Of a DNA stretch of 64,000 nucleotides, positions 28,043 to 34,586 are shown in pieces (position 1 is the stretch's first letter; each line of letters starts with the position of its first letter). Under the pieces are notes generated by a model that had not been told where the DNA came from, searched no databases, and saw only the letters and a program-made list of their open reading frames with translations. The position numbers were made by a program, and so were the translations under genes. Source of the stretch: Bacteroidota bacterium (GTDB lineage: Bacteria > Bacteroidota > Ignavibacteria > Ignavibacteriales > Melioribacteraceae); NCBI GenBank assembly GCA_018818165.1, contig JAHISP010000029.1:22546-86545 (forward strand), read 5' to 3'.

Positions 28043-29229
28043 GTTCAACTGAAAACATAATTGATTATAAGAAAAAAGAATTGCCTCCAATATTTGGCAT
28101 ATTTGGATTTGGTTTGTTTGGAATTGGGCTTGTATTGTCAATTTTAGCATATTTATCAGAACCAGTTAGAAGTGCTTATAATAATGTAATTTTGTTAGAA
28201 TTTCTTTCAAGTATTGGAATTGGCTCATTATTTTTAATTGCTTTAGAATACGTAGTTGGTGCTGTTTGGAGCACTCCGTTTCGTCGTGTTTTTGAAATTC
28301 TATCAAGTGTTTTGTTAATTCTTCCACTTGTAGCAATTCCAGTTTATTTGCACGCTCACGATATTTTCCATTGGACTCACCTTGATGTGGTTGCTGCTGA
28401 CGAAATATTAAAGGAAAAATCGCCATATTTAAATATGACATTCTTTACAATTAGAATTATTGCATATTTCGTAATTTGGATTCTCTTTCATTTGCTAATT
28501 ACCCGAAATTCTAAAAAGCAAGATGTTACTAAAGACATTAAGCTAACAAAACTTAACACAAAACTATCGGCAATATTTTTACCATTGTTTGCAATTACTT
28601 TAACATTTTCATCAATTGATTGGTTAATGTCGCTTGAGCCACATTGGTTTTCAACAATTTTTGGAGTTTATTATTTTGCTGGAACATTCCTAGCGGCAAT
28701 TGCTGCTGGAACTTATCTTGTAATTTGGCTAAATGAAAAGGGACTTTTAGTTAAAGGCATTGGAAAAGACCATTATTATTCATTAGGTGCATTGCTTTTC
28801 GGGTTTATAAATTTTTGGGCTTACATTGCATTTAGCCAGTATTTACTAATTTGGTACGCAAACCTACCAGAAGAAACAGTATGGTTTCTTCAACGATGGA
28901 ATGACTCGTGGATGTATTTCTCCATATTTTTTGTAGTCATACATTTTTTAGTCCCATATTTTGCTCTACTTTCGCAACCATCAAAGATGAATCCAAAAAC
29001 ATTAAAATTTATGTCGGTTTGGATAATTTTAGCTCATTTTTTTGATTTGTATTGGATAGTAATGCCAACATTTAGCCGTGAAGGATTTGTATTTGGTTGG
29101 ATTGAAATTGGGTTTTTACTTCTTGGATTAGGAATTGTTATTGTTGTTTTTAATTTAAAAGCGAAAAATCAAAATTTAATTGCAATAGGTGATCCACGAT
29201 TAAAAAGAGGAATTGATTTTAGATTATAA
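28039..29229 (+). CDS. actF: ACIII membrane subunit ActF (NrfD-like)
   Basis: Second large membrane subunit of ACIII, 396 aa with about ten helices. Typical ActF segments are visible, such as ALEYVVGAVWSTPFRRVFE, HWTHLD and SIDWLMSLEPHWFSTIFGVY, and later WYANLPEET. It probably contributes the second NrfD-like bundle facing ActC. The start overlaps the actDE stop by four bases. A 16-base perfect palindrome covers its stop codon. Confidence 0.95.
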   Translation: MSSTENIIDYKKKELPPIFGIFGFGLFGIGLVLSILAYLSEPVRSAYNNVILLEFLSSIGIGSLFLIALEYVVGAVWSTPFRRVFEILSSVLLILPLVAIPVYLHAHDIFHWTHLDVVAADEILKEKSPYLNMTFFTIRIIAYFVIWILFHLLITRNSKKQDVTKDIKLTKLNTKLSAIFLPLFAITLTFSSIDWLMSLEPHWFSTIFGVYYFAGTFLAAIAAGTYLVIWLNEKGLLVKGIGKDHYYSLGALLFGFINFWAYIAFSQYLLIWYANLPEETVWFLQRWNDSWMYFSIFFVVIHFLVPYFALLSQPSKMNPKTLKFMSVWIILAHFFDLYWIVMPTFSREGFVFGWIEIGFLLLGLGIVIVVFNLKAKNQNLIAIGDPRLKRGIDFRL

Positions 29230-29234
29230 TCTAA
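29219..29234 (+). other. Palindrome over the actF stop codon
   Basis: TTAGATTATAATCTAA is a perfect 16-base palindrome spanning the TAA of actF and ending 16 bases before the next start. It could fold as a small hairpin that affects termination or ribosome re-initiation, or be chance in AT-rich DNA. Confidence 0.3.
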
Positions 29235-29249
29235 TCTATTAGGATTTAT

Positions 29250-30179
29250 ATGAAAAATAAAAGAAAAATTGAAAGTGAAATTAATTATAAAGCTTTAATT
29301 AAAAAGCCTATTAGATTATTTGGATTAGTTTATATCTACTTTTTTGTAGTTGCATTAGCAATTGGATTATATTATTTGAATGTGATGGATACGTCATCGT
29401 TTAATACAGTTCCAGGCACGTCACTTGACACACTAAATATTGTTAGAGAAATTAATACAAAAGTTGGTGGAATTAAACCAGCAATGGATTTAGGTTTAAT
29501 CACTAATCCAACAGCTAATTTAATAGCTTCTGGGAAAAAACAATATGAAGCAGTTTGTGCATCATGTCATGGAATTGAAGGAAAAGGGGACGGAGTTGCG
29601 GCTGTTGCTTTAAATCCAAAACCACGAAATTTTCATTCTGCTGACGGATGGACAAATGGGCGTACATTTTATGATATATACACTACGGTAAATAATGGAG
29701 TTCCTGGAACTGGAATGACAGCATACGAATTTATCTCACCAGAAGAAAGAGTTGCAATTATTCAGTATATCAGAACTTTTGCCGATTATCCAAAAGTAAC
29801 TGAAGCCGAAGTTAAAGACAAATTGGATGCAACTTATAAATTATCCGCAGGTGTTGTTGACCCAAATAATATTCCAATTCAAAAAGCAATTACACTTATT
29901 AGTGACGAAAATCAAAAATCTATCGATTTAGCTGTTTCAATTTCACAAAAAATTGAAGCTGATAGTGGTGATAATGCAATTCTTTTTAAGAATAATGTTC
30001 AAAATATTGAAAAAGCAGTTTATGTATATTTAACAAAATTAGATAAAATTGATTACAATAGTTTTGCACAAGCTATTGTTGCCGATCCTGTTGCTCTTGG
30101 TTATAGAGCATCTGTTATAAATTTATTGGATAAAGATTTACAATCAATTTATTTGTACTTAAAACGGATTAGTGGATAA
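29250..30179 (+). CDS. Membrane-anchored monoheme cytochrome c
   Basis: A 309-aa protein with one N-terminal membrane helix (about residues 23-44) and a periplasmic class I cytochrome c domain with CASCH at 103-107 and a probable axial Met in GTGMTAYE (about 153-160). The C-terminal about 110 residues (from about 200) are helical and not recognised. It follows actF in the place where many ACIII operons carry an extra cytochrome c that passes electrons to an oxidase. ATG preceded by TAGGATTT. Confidence 0.88.
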   Translation: MKNKRKIESEINYKALIKKPIRLFGLVYIYFFVVALAIGLYYLNVMDTSSFNTVPGTSLDTLNIVREINTKVGGIKPAMDLGLITNPTANLIASGKKQYEAVCASCHGIEGKGDGVAAVALNPKPRNFHSADGWTNGRTFYDIYTTVNNGVPGTGMTAYEFISPEERVAIIQYIRTFADYPKVTEAEVKDKLDATYKLSAGVVDPNNIPIQKAITLISDENQKSIDLAVSISQKIEADSGDNAILFKNNVQNIEKAVYVYLTKLDKIDYNSFAQAIVADPVALGYRASVINLLDKDLQSIYLYLKRISG

Positions 30180-30185
30180 AATACT

Positions 30186-30270
30186 TGTCTTTGCGAGGAG
30201 TCCATTCTTTTGGACGACGTGGCAATCTGTAACAGATTACTTCAGTCACGTTCGTTTCTTCGTAATGACA
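30186..30270 (+). repeat. Dispersed hairpin repeat, copy A
   Basis: About 85 bases beginning TGTCTTTGCGAGGAGTCCA and ending CGTAATGACA, so the ends are imperfect inverted copies (TGTCTTTGCG against TGTCATTACG). Internally it has a GTCCA...TGGAC hairpin and AATCTGT...ACAGATT. The first about 40 bases are nearly identical to copy B at 33304. It lies within the gap between the cytochrome c and coxIII-like genes and extends the latter's open frame artificially. Confidence 0.8.
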
Positions 30271-30294
30271 GTAATAAACAAATTGGAGAATTTA

Positions 30295-30912
30295 ATGGTA
30301 TCAAATGAACAAATAGTTAATGATGATTTTAAAAATCTTTTCAAAGTTAACAAAGGACTTTGGATTTTTATTTTCATTGATTTCCTTGTTTTTATAGGAT
30401 TATTGGCTTATCATTTATCCAACGGATTTGAATATAAAAATGAGTTTGTTTTCGCTAAATCGCAATTGCTTTTCTCATTCGGCTTTTTTAATACAATTAT
30501 TCTATTAACAAGTGGATTAACAATTGGACTTTCAAAAGTTGCATTGTTCAATAAGAATAATTTTCTATCTACTGTTTTTGTCTTTTTTACTTTTTTATTT
30601 GCAATGATATTTATTGCAAATAGAGCTATTGATTGCACTTATCTCCTAAATAATGGATATATGTTTGGTAGTGATGCTTTTTCAAATTTAAGTGTTGGAC
30701 TTTCATCATTTTTCACTACTTATTTTCTTATTTATTTCATTTTTATGATACATTTATTTGCTGGAATTGTTTTTTTAGTAATACTATTGCTGAATTTAAT
30801 AAAAGATGTTGATGAAAAATTAAAATACATTAAATTGAATTTTACGGTTGTTTATTGGAGTTATTTAAGCATGATTTGGGCATTTATTTTTCCAATTCTT
30901 TTCTTAATTTAA
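30295..30912 (+). CDS. Cytochrome c oxidase subunit III-like protein
   Basis: A 205-aa membrane protein with five helices. Family segments are visible: KGLWIFIFIDFLVFIGLLAY (helix 1), FGFFNTIILLTSGLTIGLS (helix 2), IANRAIDCTYLL (an Asp replaces the usual helix 3 Glu), TTYFLIYFIFMIHLFAGIVF and VVYWSYLSMIWAFIFPILF. Start placed at ATG 30295 with GGAGA six bases upstream; the open frame reaches back to 30172 only because it runs through a dispersed repeat. In full oxidase operons this follows subunits I and II, which are absent here. Confidence 0.82.
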   Translation: MVSNEQIVNDDFKNLFKVNKGLWIFIFIDFLVFIGLLAYHLSNGFEYKNEFVFAKSQLLFSFGFFNTIILLTSGLTIGLSKVALFNKNNFLSTVFVFFTFLFAMIFIANRAIDCTYLLNNGYMFGSDAFSNLSVGLSSFFTTYFLIYFIFMIHLFAGIVFLVILLLNLIKDVDEKLKYIKLNFTVVYWSYLSMIWAFIFPILFLI

Positions 30913-30922
30913 CGAGGTCTCA

Positions 30923-31195
30923 ATGGTTAATGAAAATCAAAATAATATGAATTACGGAAAATATATAATTGCTTGGGTTGTACTTATTTTAAGTGTAATT
31001 CTACAAGTTGTAATTAGTGGAATTTCACTTGGTAGTAATTCTCAATTTTACATACTGCTATTGGCTTCCATAAGTGCATTTGTAATAATTGCTGTTTATA
31101 TGACAGATAAGTCAAATAAACTTATATCAAATTTTTTCAAAGGAATAATTTTATTAGAATTACTATTTGTAATTTTCTATGATTTTATAAATTAA
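30923..31195 (+). CDS. Small membrane protein, cytochrome oxidase subunit IV-like
   Basis: A 90-aa protein with three hydrophobic helices (about residues 11-31, 37-57, 66-86), separated by short charged loops. Size, topology and position directly after a subunit III-like gene match the small prokaryotic subunit IV (CoxD/CyoD-like), but conserved residues are few, so the call rests mostly on context. ATG has AACGAGG upstream. It may be an assembly or stabilising subunit. Confidence 0.6.
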   Translation: MVNENQNNMNYGKYIIAWVVLILSVILQVVISGISLGSNSQFYILLLASISAFVIIAVYMTDKSNKLISNFFKGIILLELLFVIFYDFIN

Positions 31196-31207
31196 GGATT
31201 TTGTAGA

Positions 31208-32302
31208 ATGGAAATTTTAGAAAGTATAATACATCCACAATCGATTCAAAGAATTGAACTATTGTCATATTTAGCCACAATTTCTTATATGATTTTGCTT
31301 CCTTATCTTGGATTATTATTAAGTTCAACATTACTTTCTTGTATGTTTAACGGAAGAGGGAAAAAATATAAAAATTCTCATTATATAAAATTATCAAAAG
31401 ATTTAATTTCAATTCCTACATTTAATCTTTTTGCTTCTTTAGGAATAGTGCTATTTCCATTACTTTCAATAATGTTTGTTTATGCACAAATTGTTCAAAC
31501 TTCCTCTCAACTAGTTTTTGATAATTTGTTTTTCATAATATTTTTAATTGTACCTGCGGTTTTACTTATTTATACTTATAAAGATAGTTTTGAATTAGCT
31601 GATATTTCAAGATTAGTGAATAAAACAGACGAAACAGAAAGTAAAAAAGAAGAATTTAGCATTTATAAATTTAAGTCAATCAAATTGTTAACAAATTCAT
31701 CACGAATTGCATTTTATTTACTTTTCGCATCAAGTTATATTTTAATTGCTGGAATTACCTTAATTAGCGATTCAAGTAGATGGGAAACTTCAAATTCTAT
31801 TTCATCAATGCTTTTTAATGAAGCAACTTTAATATCGTTTTTATACTTTTTTTCAACTTCCTTTGCTTTAACTTCAATTTTGGCACTTTATTTGTATTTT
31901 AAGCCAAATTCAAATAATGATGAAAGTAATCTTGAATACCAAAATATGGTTAAAAAATTCTTCCAAAATACTGCAATGATTTTCCTTTTGGTTCAGCCAA
32001 TTCTTTACACAGTTGATTTAATGTCGGTACCAAAAGTAGCGCTTTCTAATTCACTTTTTGGAATCTCTATATTGGTAATGATTACTTTGTTGTTAATTGT
32101 GACCTTATTATACCAAATGATAAAAAATAATCATTTAAAATATAGAGGTGTAATACTTTTCTTATTTATTGGATTATTTGCACTCCTATCAATAAAAGTT
32201 CAAGTTGCATTTAATACTTCTGCGCAACTTCAAGTTAAAGAAATTATTAGCGTTTATGATGCAAAAATGGTTATAACCACAGAACAACTAGGAATTAAAT
32301 AA
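31208..32302 (+). CDS. Eight-helix membrane protein of unknown function in the respiratory operon
   Basis: Not recognised. A 364-aa protein with about eight hydrophobic helices (about residues 19-47, 69-96, 102-126, 166-188, 205-231, 251-274, 277-304, 312-339), a cytosolic charged loop near 130-165, and a short C-terminal tail. Histidines occur only outside the helices, so it cannot be a heme-copper subunit I. Helix 2 contains NLFASLGIVLFPLLSIMFVY. It is 12 bases after the subunit IV-like gene and ends the ACIII operon. It could be a quinol-interacting or assembly subunit, but this is inference. Confidence 0.7.
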   Translation: MEILESIIHPQSIQRIELLSYLATISYMILLPYLGLLLSSTLLSCMFNGRGKKYKNSHYIKLSKDLISIPTFNLFASLGIVLFPLLSIMFVYAQIVQTSSQLVFDNLFFIIFLIVPAVLLIYTYKDSFELADISRLVNKTDETESKKEEFSIYKFKSIKLLTNSSRIAFYLLFASSYILIAGITLISDSSRWETSNSISSMLFNEATLISFLYFFSTSFALTSILALYLYFKPNSNNDESNLEYQNMVKKFFQNTAMIFLLVQPILYTVDLMSVPKVALSNSLFGISILVMITLLLIVTLLYQMIKNNHLKYRGVILFLFIGLFALLSIKVQVAFNTSAQLQVKEIISVYDAKMVITTEQLGIK

Positions 32303-32319
32303 ATATAATTTTCCTATTA

Positions 32320-32348
32320 TTGAAAGAAAGCAATATGCCTTCTTTCAA
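32320..32348 (+). terminator. Hairpin at the end of the respiratory operon
   Basis: TTGAAAGAAAGCA (32320-32332) pairs with TGCCTTCTTTCAA (32336-32348) with one mismatch and a tiny loop, 17 bases past the last operon gene. The trailing bases are AT-rich without a long T run, so termination is only probable. Confidence 0.5.
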
Positions 32349-32411
32349 ATCATTATATAATCATTTTTAAATTTAGCTATATTTGATCTTTCAAAAATAA
32401 ACTAAAACTAA

Positions 32412-33269
32412 ATGCTTACTGTTCTAGAGTCATTAAAATTATCAACCACTTTTCTTGAAAATAAAGGAATAGAATCTGCACGGATGAATGCTGAACTTCT
32501 ACTTTCTCATATTCTTAATTGTAAAAGATTGGATTTATATCTTCGATTTGATCAACCATTAAAACCCAATGAAACAAATATTTATCGCGAGTTTATAACC
32601 CGACGTGGAAATTTTGAACCATTTCAATACATAGTTGGGGAAGTTGAGTTTTATGGATTAAAATTCTTTGTTGATAAGAACGTGTTAATTCCCCGACAAG
32701 AAACAGAAATATTAATTGAAACAATTCTTGAGAATATTTCAAAGACAGATGAATTAAAAATATTGGATATTGGTTCCGGAAGTGGAAATATTCCAATATC
32801 GTTAGCGGTAAATTTGCCGTTGTCAAAAGTAATTTCAATTGATATTTCCGCTGAAGCAATTTCTGTAGCTGAAAAGAATAGGGAATTGCACGACTTAAAA
32901 TCACGAATTGGATTTATTAAAACAGATATTTTAACAAATAATTTGGATAAATATCTTAATACCTTTGATGTAATTGTATCAAATCCACCGTATGTGAATA
33001 AGCAAGAATTTGCTACTTTGCAGAAAGAGATTGTTGATTATGAGCCAGAAATAGCTGTTACGGATAATTGTGATGGGTATAAATTTTATAAAGCAATTTC
33101 TGAGAAGAGTAGAAATCTACTAAAAGAAAATGGAATGTTATTTTTTGAAATAGGGCACGGTCAATCAGAAAAGATCAAAAATATTATGTCTGAAAATGGT
33201 TTCGAAAAAATTACAATTATTAAAGATTATTCAGGAATTGATAGAGTTGTATTTGGTGTAAAGAGATAG
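32412..33269 (+). CDS. prmC: Release factor glutamine methyltransferase PrmC/HemK
   Basis: Methylates the GGQ glutamine of peptide release factors. An N-terminal helical domain (about residues 1-75) precedes a Rossmann methyltransferase domain with the SAM-binding ILDIGSGSGNIPISLA segment (about 117-132) and the catalytic NPPY motif (SNPPYVNKQEF). YSGIDRVV at the end is typical. 285 aa, normal. The upstream TATATTTG at 32378-32385 fits the Bacteroidetes -7 consensus TAnnTTTG, but no clear -33 element is seen. Confidence 0.95.
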   Translation: MLTVLESLKLSTTFLENKGIESARMNAELLLSHILNCKRLDLYLRFDQPLKPNETNIYREFITRRGNFEPFQYIVGEVEFYGLKFFVDKNVLIPRQETEILIETILENISKTDELKILDIGSGSGNIPISLAVNLPLSKVISIDISAEAISVAEKNRELHDLKSRIGFIKTDILTNNLDKYLNTFDVIVSNPPYVNKQEFATLQKEIVDYEPEIAVTDNCDGYKFYKAISEKSRNLLKENGMLFFEIGHGQSEKIKNIMSENGFEKITIIKDYSGIDRVVFGVKR

Positions 33270-33303
33270 ATTCTAAAAAATAGATGTAAGGTTTTGATTA
33301 AAT

Positions 33304-33384
33304 CGTCATTGCGAGGAGTCCACTTCTTTTGGACGACGTGGCAATCTTAAGTAGATTGCTACGCAAAAATATGCTCGCAATAAC
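33304..33384 (+). repeat. Dispersed hairpin repeat, copy B
   Basis: About 81 bases from GTCATTGCGAG (33304-33314) to CTCGCAATAAC (33374-33384); the two ends form an 11-base inverted repeat with one mismatch. It contains GTCCA...TGGAC and GCAATCT...AGATTGC hairpins. The left half is nearly identical to copy A at 30186-30225. It sits between prmC and dtd and is non-coding. Confidence 0.85.
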
Positions 33385-33433
33385 AAAATTTAAGTAATTA
33401 TTAATAACTAAAATTATATAGAAATAGATTATT

Positions 33434-33883
33434 ATGCGCGCATTAGTACAAAGAGTAAAAAGTGGTGGAGTAAAAATCACATCCGAAAATTATGAACAAA
33501 ATATTGGACATGGAATAGTCCTTTTACTCGGCGTTAAAGAAGGCGATACAATTGAAGATGTTAACTTTGTTGCTGATAAATGCTCTAATCTCAGAATTTT
33601 CAGTGACGAAAATGATAAAATGAATCTTTCATTAAAAGATATAAATGGCGAAATGCTTATTGTTTCACAATTTACTTTGTATGGTGATGCTAGAAAAGGG
33701 AATAGACCAAGTTTTACAGATTCCGCAAAGCCTGAATTAGCAAATAATTTATACGAAAAGTTTATTGAACGTGTTAAAGAAAATATTGGTAATGAAAAAG
33801 TAAAAACTGGCATTTTTCAAGTCATGATGGAAGTTACTATAATAAATGACGGTCCAGTAACAATTATGGTTGAATCAAAATGA
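33434..33883 (+). CDS. dtd: D-aminoacyl-tRNA deacylase
   Basis: Hydrolyses D-amino acids from mischarged tRNA. The family signatures SQFTLYGDARKGNRPSF (about residues 78-94) and NDGPVTI (about 138-144) are intact, and the N-terminus MRALVQRVKSGGVKI is typical. Length is 149 aa, full. Placed downstream of repeat copy B and upstream of vapBC. Confidence 0.96.
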   Translation: MRALVQRVKSGGVKITSENYEQNIGHGIVLLLGVKEGDTIEDVNFVADKCSNLRIFSDENDKMNLSLKDINGEMLIVSQFTLYGDARKGNRPSFTDSAKPELANNLYEKFIERVKENIGNEKVKTGIFQVMMEVTIINDGPVTIMVESK

Positions 33884-33894
33884 ATAATTTAGCC

Positions 33895-33932
33895 TTGACA
33901 ATGATGCTCGTATTGTGCATATTAAGGCATCA
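33895..33932 (+). promoter_or_regulatory. Candidate promoter/operator of vapBC
   Basis: TTGACA at 33895-33900 is followed after 17 bases by CATATT at 33918-33923, a plausible -35/-10 pair. The inverted repeat TGATGC (33902-33907) and GCATCA (33927-33932) flanks this region and could be the operator where VapB binds, as toxin-antitoxin operons usually self-repress. An AAGGAG ribosome site follows at about 33942. Confidence 0.4.
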
Positions 33933-33954
33933 AATTATGTGCAAGGAGTAAATA

Positions 33955-34158
33955 ATGAGAACAACATTAAATATTGACGATGAATTGTTAAAAAAAGCGT
34001 CTTATCTTACAGGAATTAAAGAAAAAACAATATTAGTAAAAGAAGGATTGGAAGCATTAGTCCTTTTAGAAAACTATAAAAGATTAGCTCAACTTGGCGG
34101 AACAGAAAAGGATTTAGAAGATATTCCAAGACGAAGAGAAACTGATGATATTAGTTGA
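33955..34158 (+). CDS. vapB: VapB-type antitoxin
   Basis: A 67-aa antitoxin with a ribbon-helix-helix DNA-binding N-terminus (MRTTLNIDDELLKKASYLTG) and a C-terminal toxin-binding tail (LAQLGGTEKDLEDIPRRRE). It should neutralise the VapC toxin encoded next and repress the operon. AAGGAG lies upstream of ATG; the stop overlaps the vapC start by 14 bases, the usual coupling. Confidence 0.88.
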   Translation: MRTTLNIDDELLKKASYLTGIKEKTILVKEGLEALVLLENYKRLAQLGGTEKDLEDIPRRRETDDIS

Positions 34159-34504
34159 TACTTCTGTTTGGATTGACCATTTTAGACAGAAAAATGAAAA
34201 TTTAGATTCATTGTTGTATAGAGGAACTGTCCAAATGCACGAGTTTATTATCGGTGAATTAGCTATTGGCAATTTCAAAAATAGAAAACCCATTTTGGAT
34301 TTGCTCGAAAGTGTTCCAAAGCTAAAAAAACTTAGTCATGAGGAATTCGTGTTTTTTGTTAATAAATATTCGTTGTATGGACGTGGAATTGGATTTGTTG
34401 ATATTCATTTATTGGCTGCAACCAAAATGGCAAATGTTAAAATATGGACTCTTGATAAAAGGTTACTCAAAATAGCAGAGGAAATGAATCTAAATTATTT
34501 GTGA
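34145..34504 (+). CDS. vapC: VapC-type PIN-domain toxin
   Basis: A 119-aa PIN ribonuclease, likely cleaving tRNA or rRNA when released. The four acidic active-site residues are in place: D5 (LVDTSVWID), E38 (IIGELA), D86 (GFVDIHLLA) and D104 (WTLDKRL). Overlaps vapB and is followed by a bidirectional-looking hairpin that also ends the convergent T9SS gene. Sequence alone cannot tell its RNA target. Confidence 0.92.
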   Translation: MILVDTSVWIDHFRQKNENLDSLLYRGTVQMHEFIIGELAIGNFKNRKPILDLLESVPKLKKLSHEEFVFFVNKYSLYGRGIGFVDIHLLAATKMANVKIWTLDKRLLKIAEEMNLNYL

Positions 34505-34553
34505 ATTTCAATTTCAAGTATCACAATAAAGTGAAATATGAATTTTATAAAAA

Positions 34554-34582
34554 AAAGGCTGACAAAATACTTGTCAGCCTTT
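34554..34582 (-). terminator. Intrinsic terminator between convergent genes
   Basis: Perfect 12-base stem AAAGGCTGACAA (34554-34565) with TTGTCAGCCTTT (34571-34582), loop AATAC. The T run lies on the minus strand exit side, so it is the terminator of the T9SS protein gene; the plus side may also stop vapBC. Confidence 0.88.
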
Positions 34583-34586
34583 AAAA

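Noticed and set aside
30172..30294. 41-residue N-terminal extension of the oxidase subunit III-like frame
   Set aside because: The extension runs through dispersed repeat copy A, and the ATG at 30295 has a GGAGA ribosome site and begins where family similarity begins.
31208..32302. Heme-copper oxidase subunit I
   Set aside because: It has about eight helices and no histidines in them, whereas subunit I needs about twelve helices and six histidine ligands.
34145..34504. vapC as a defective toxin
   Set aside because: All four acidic active-site residues of the PIN domain are present, so there is no sign of inactivation.
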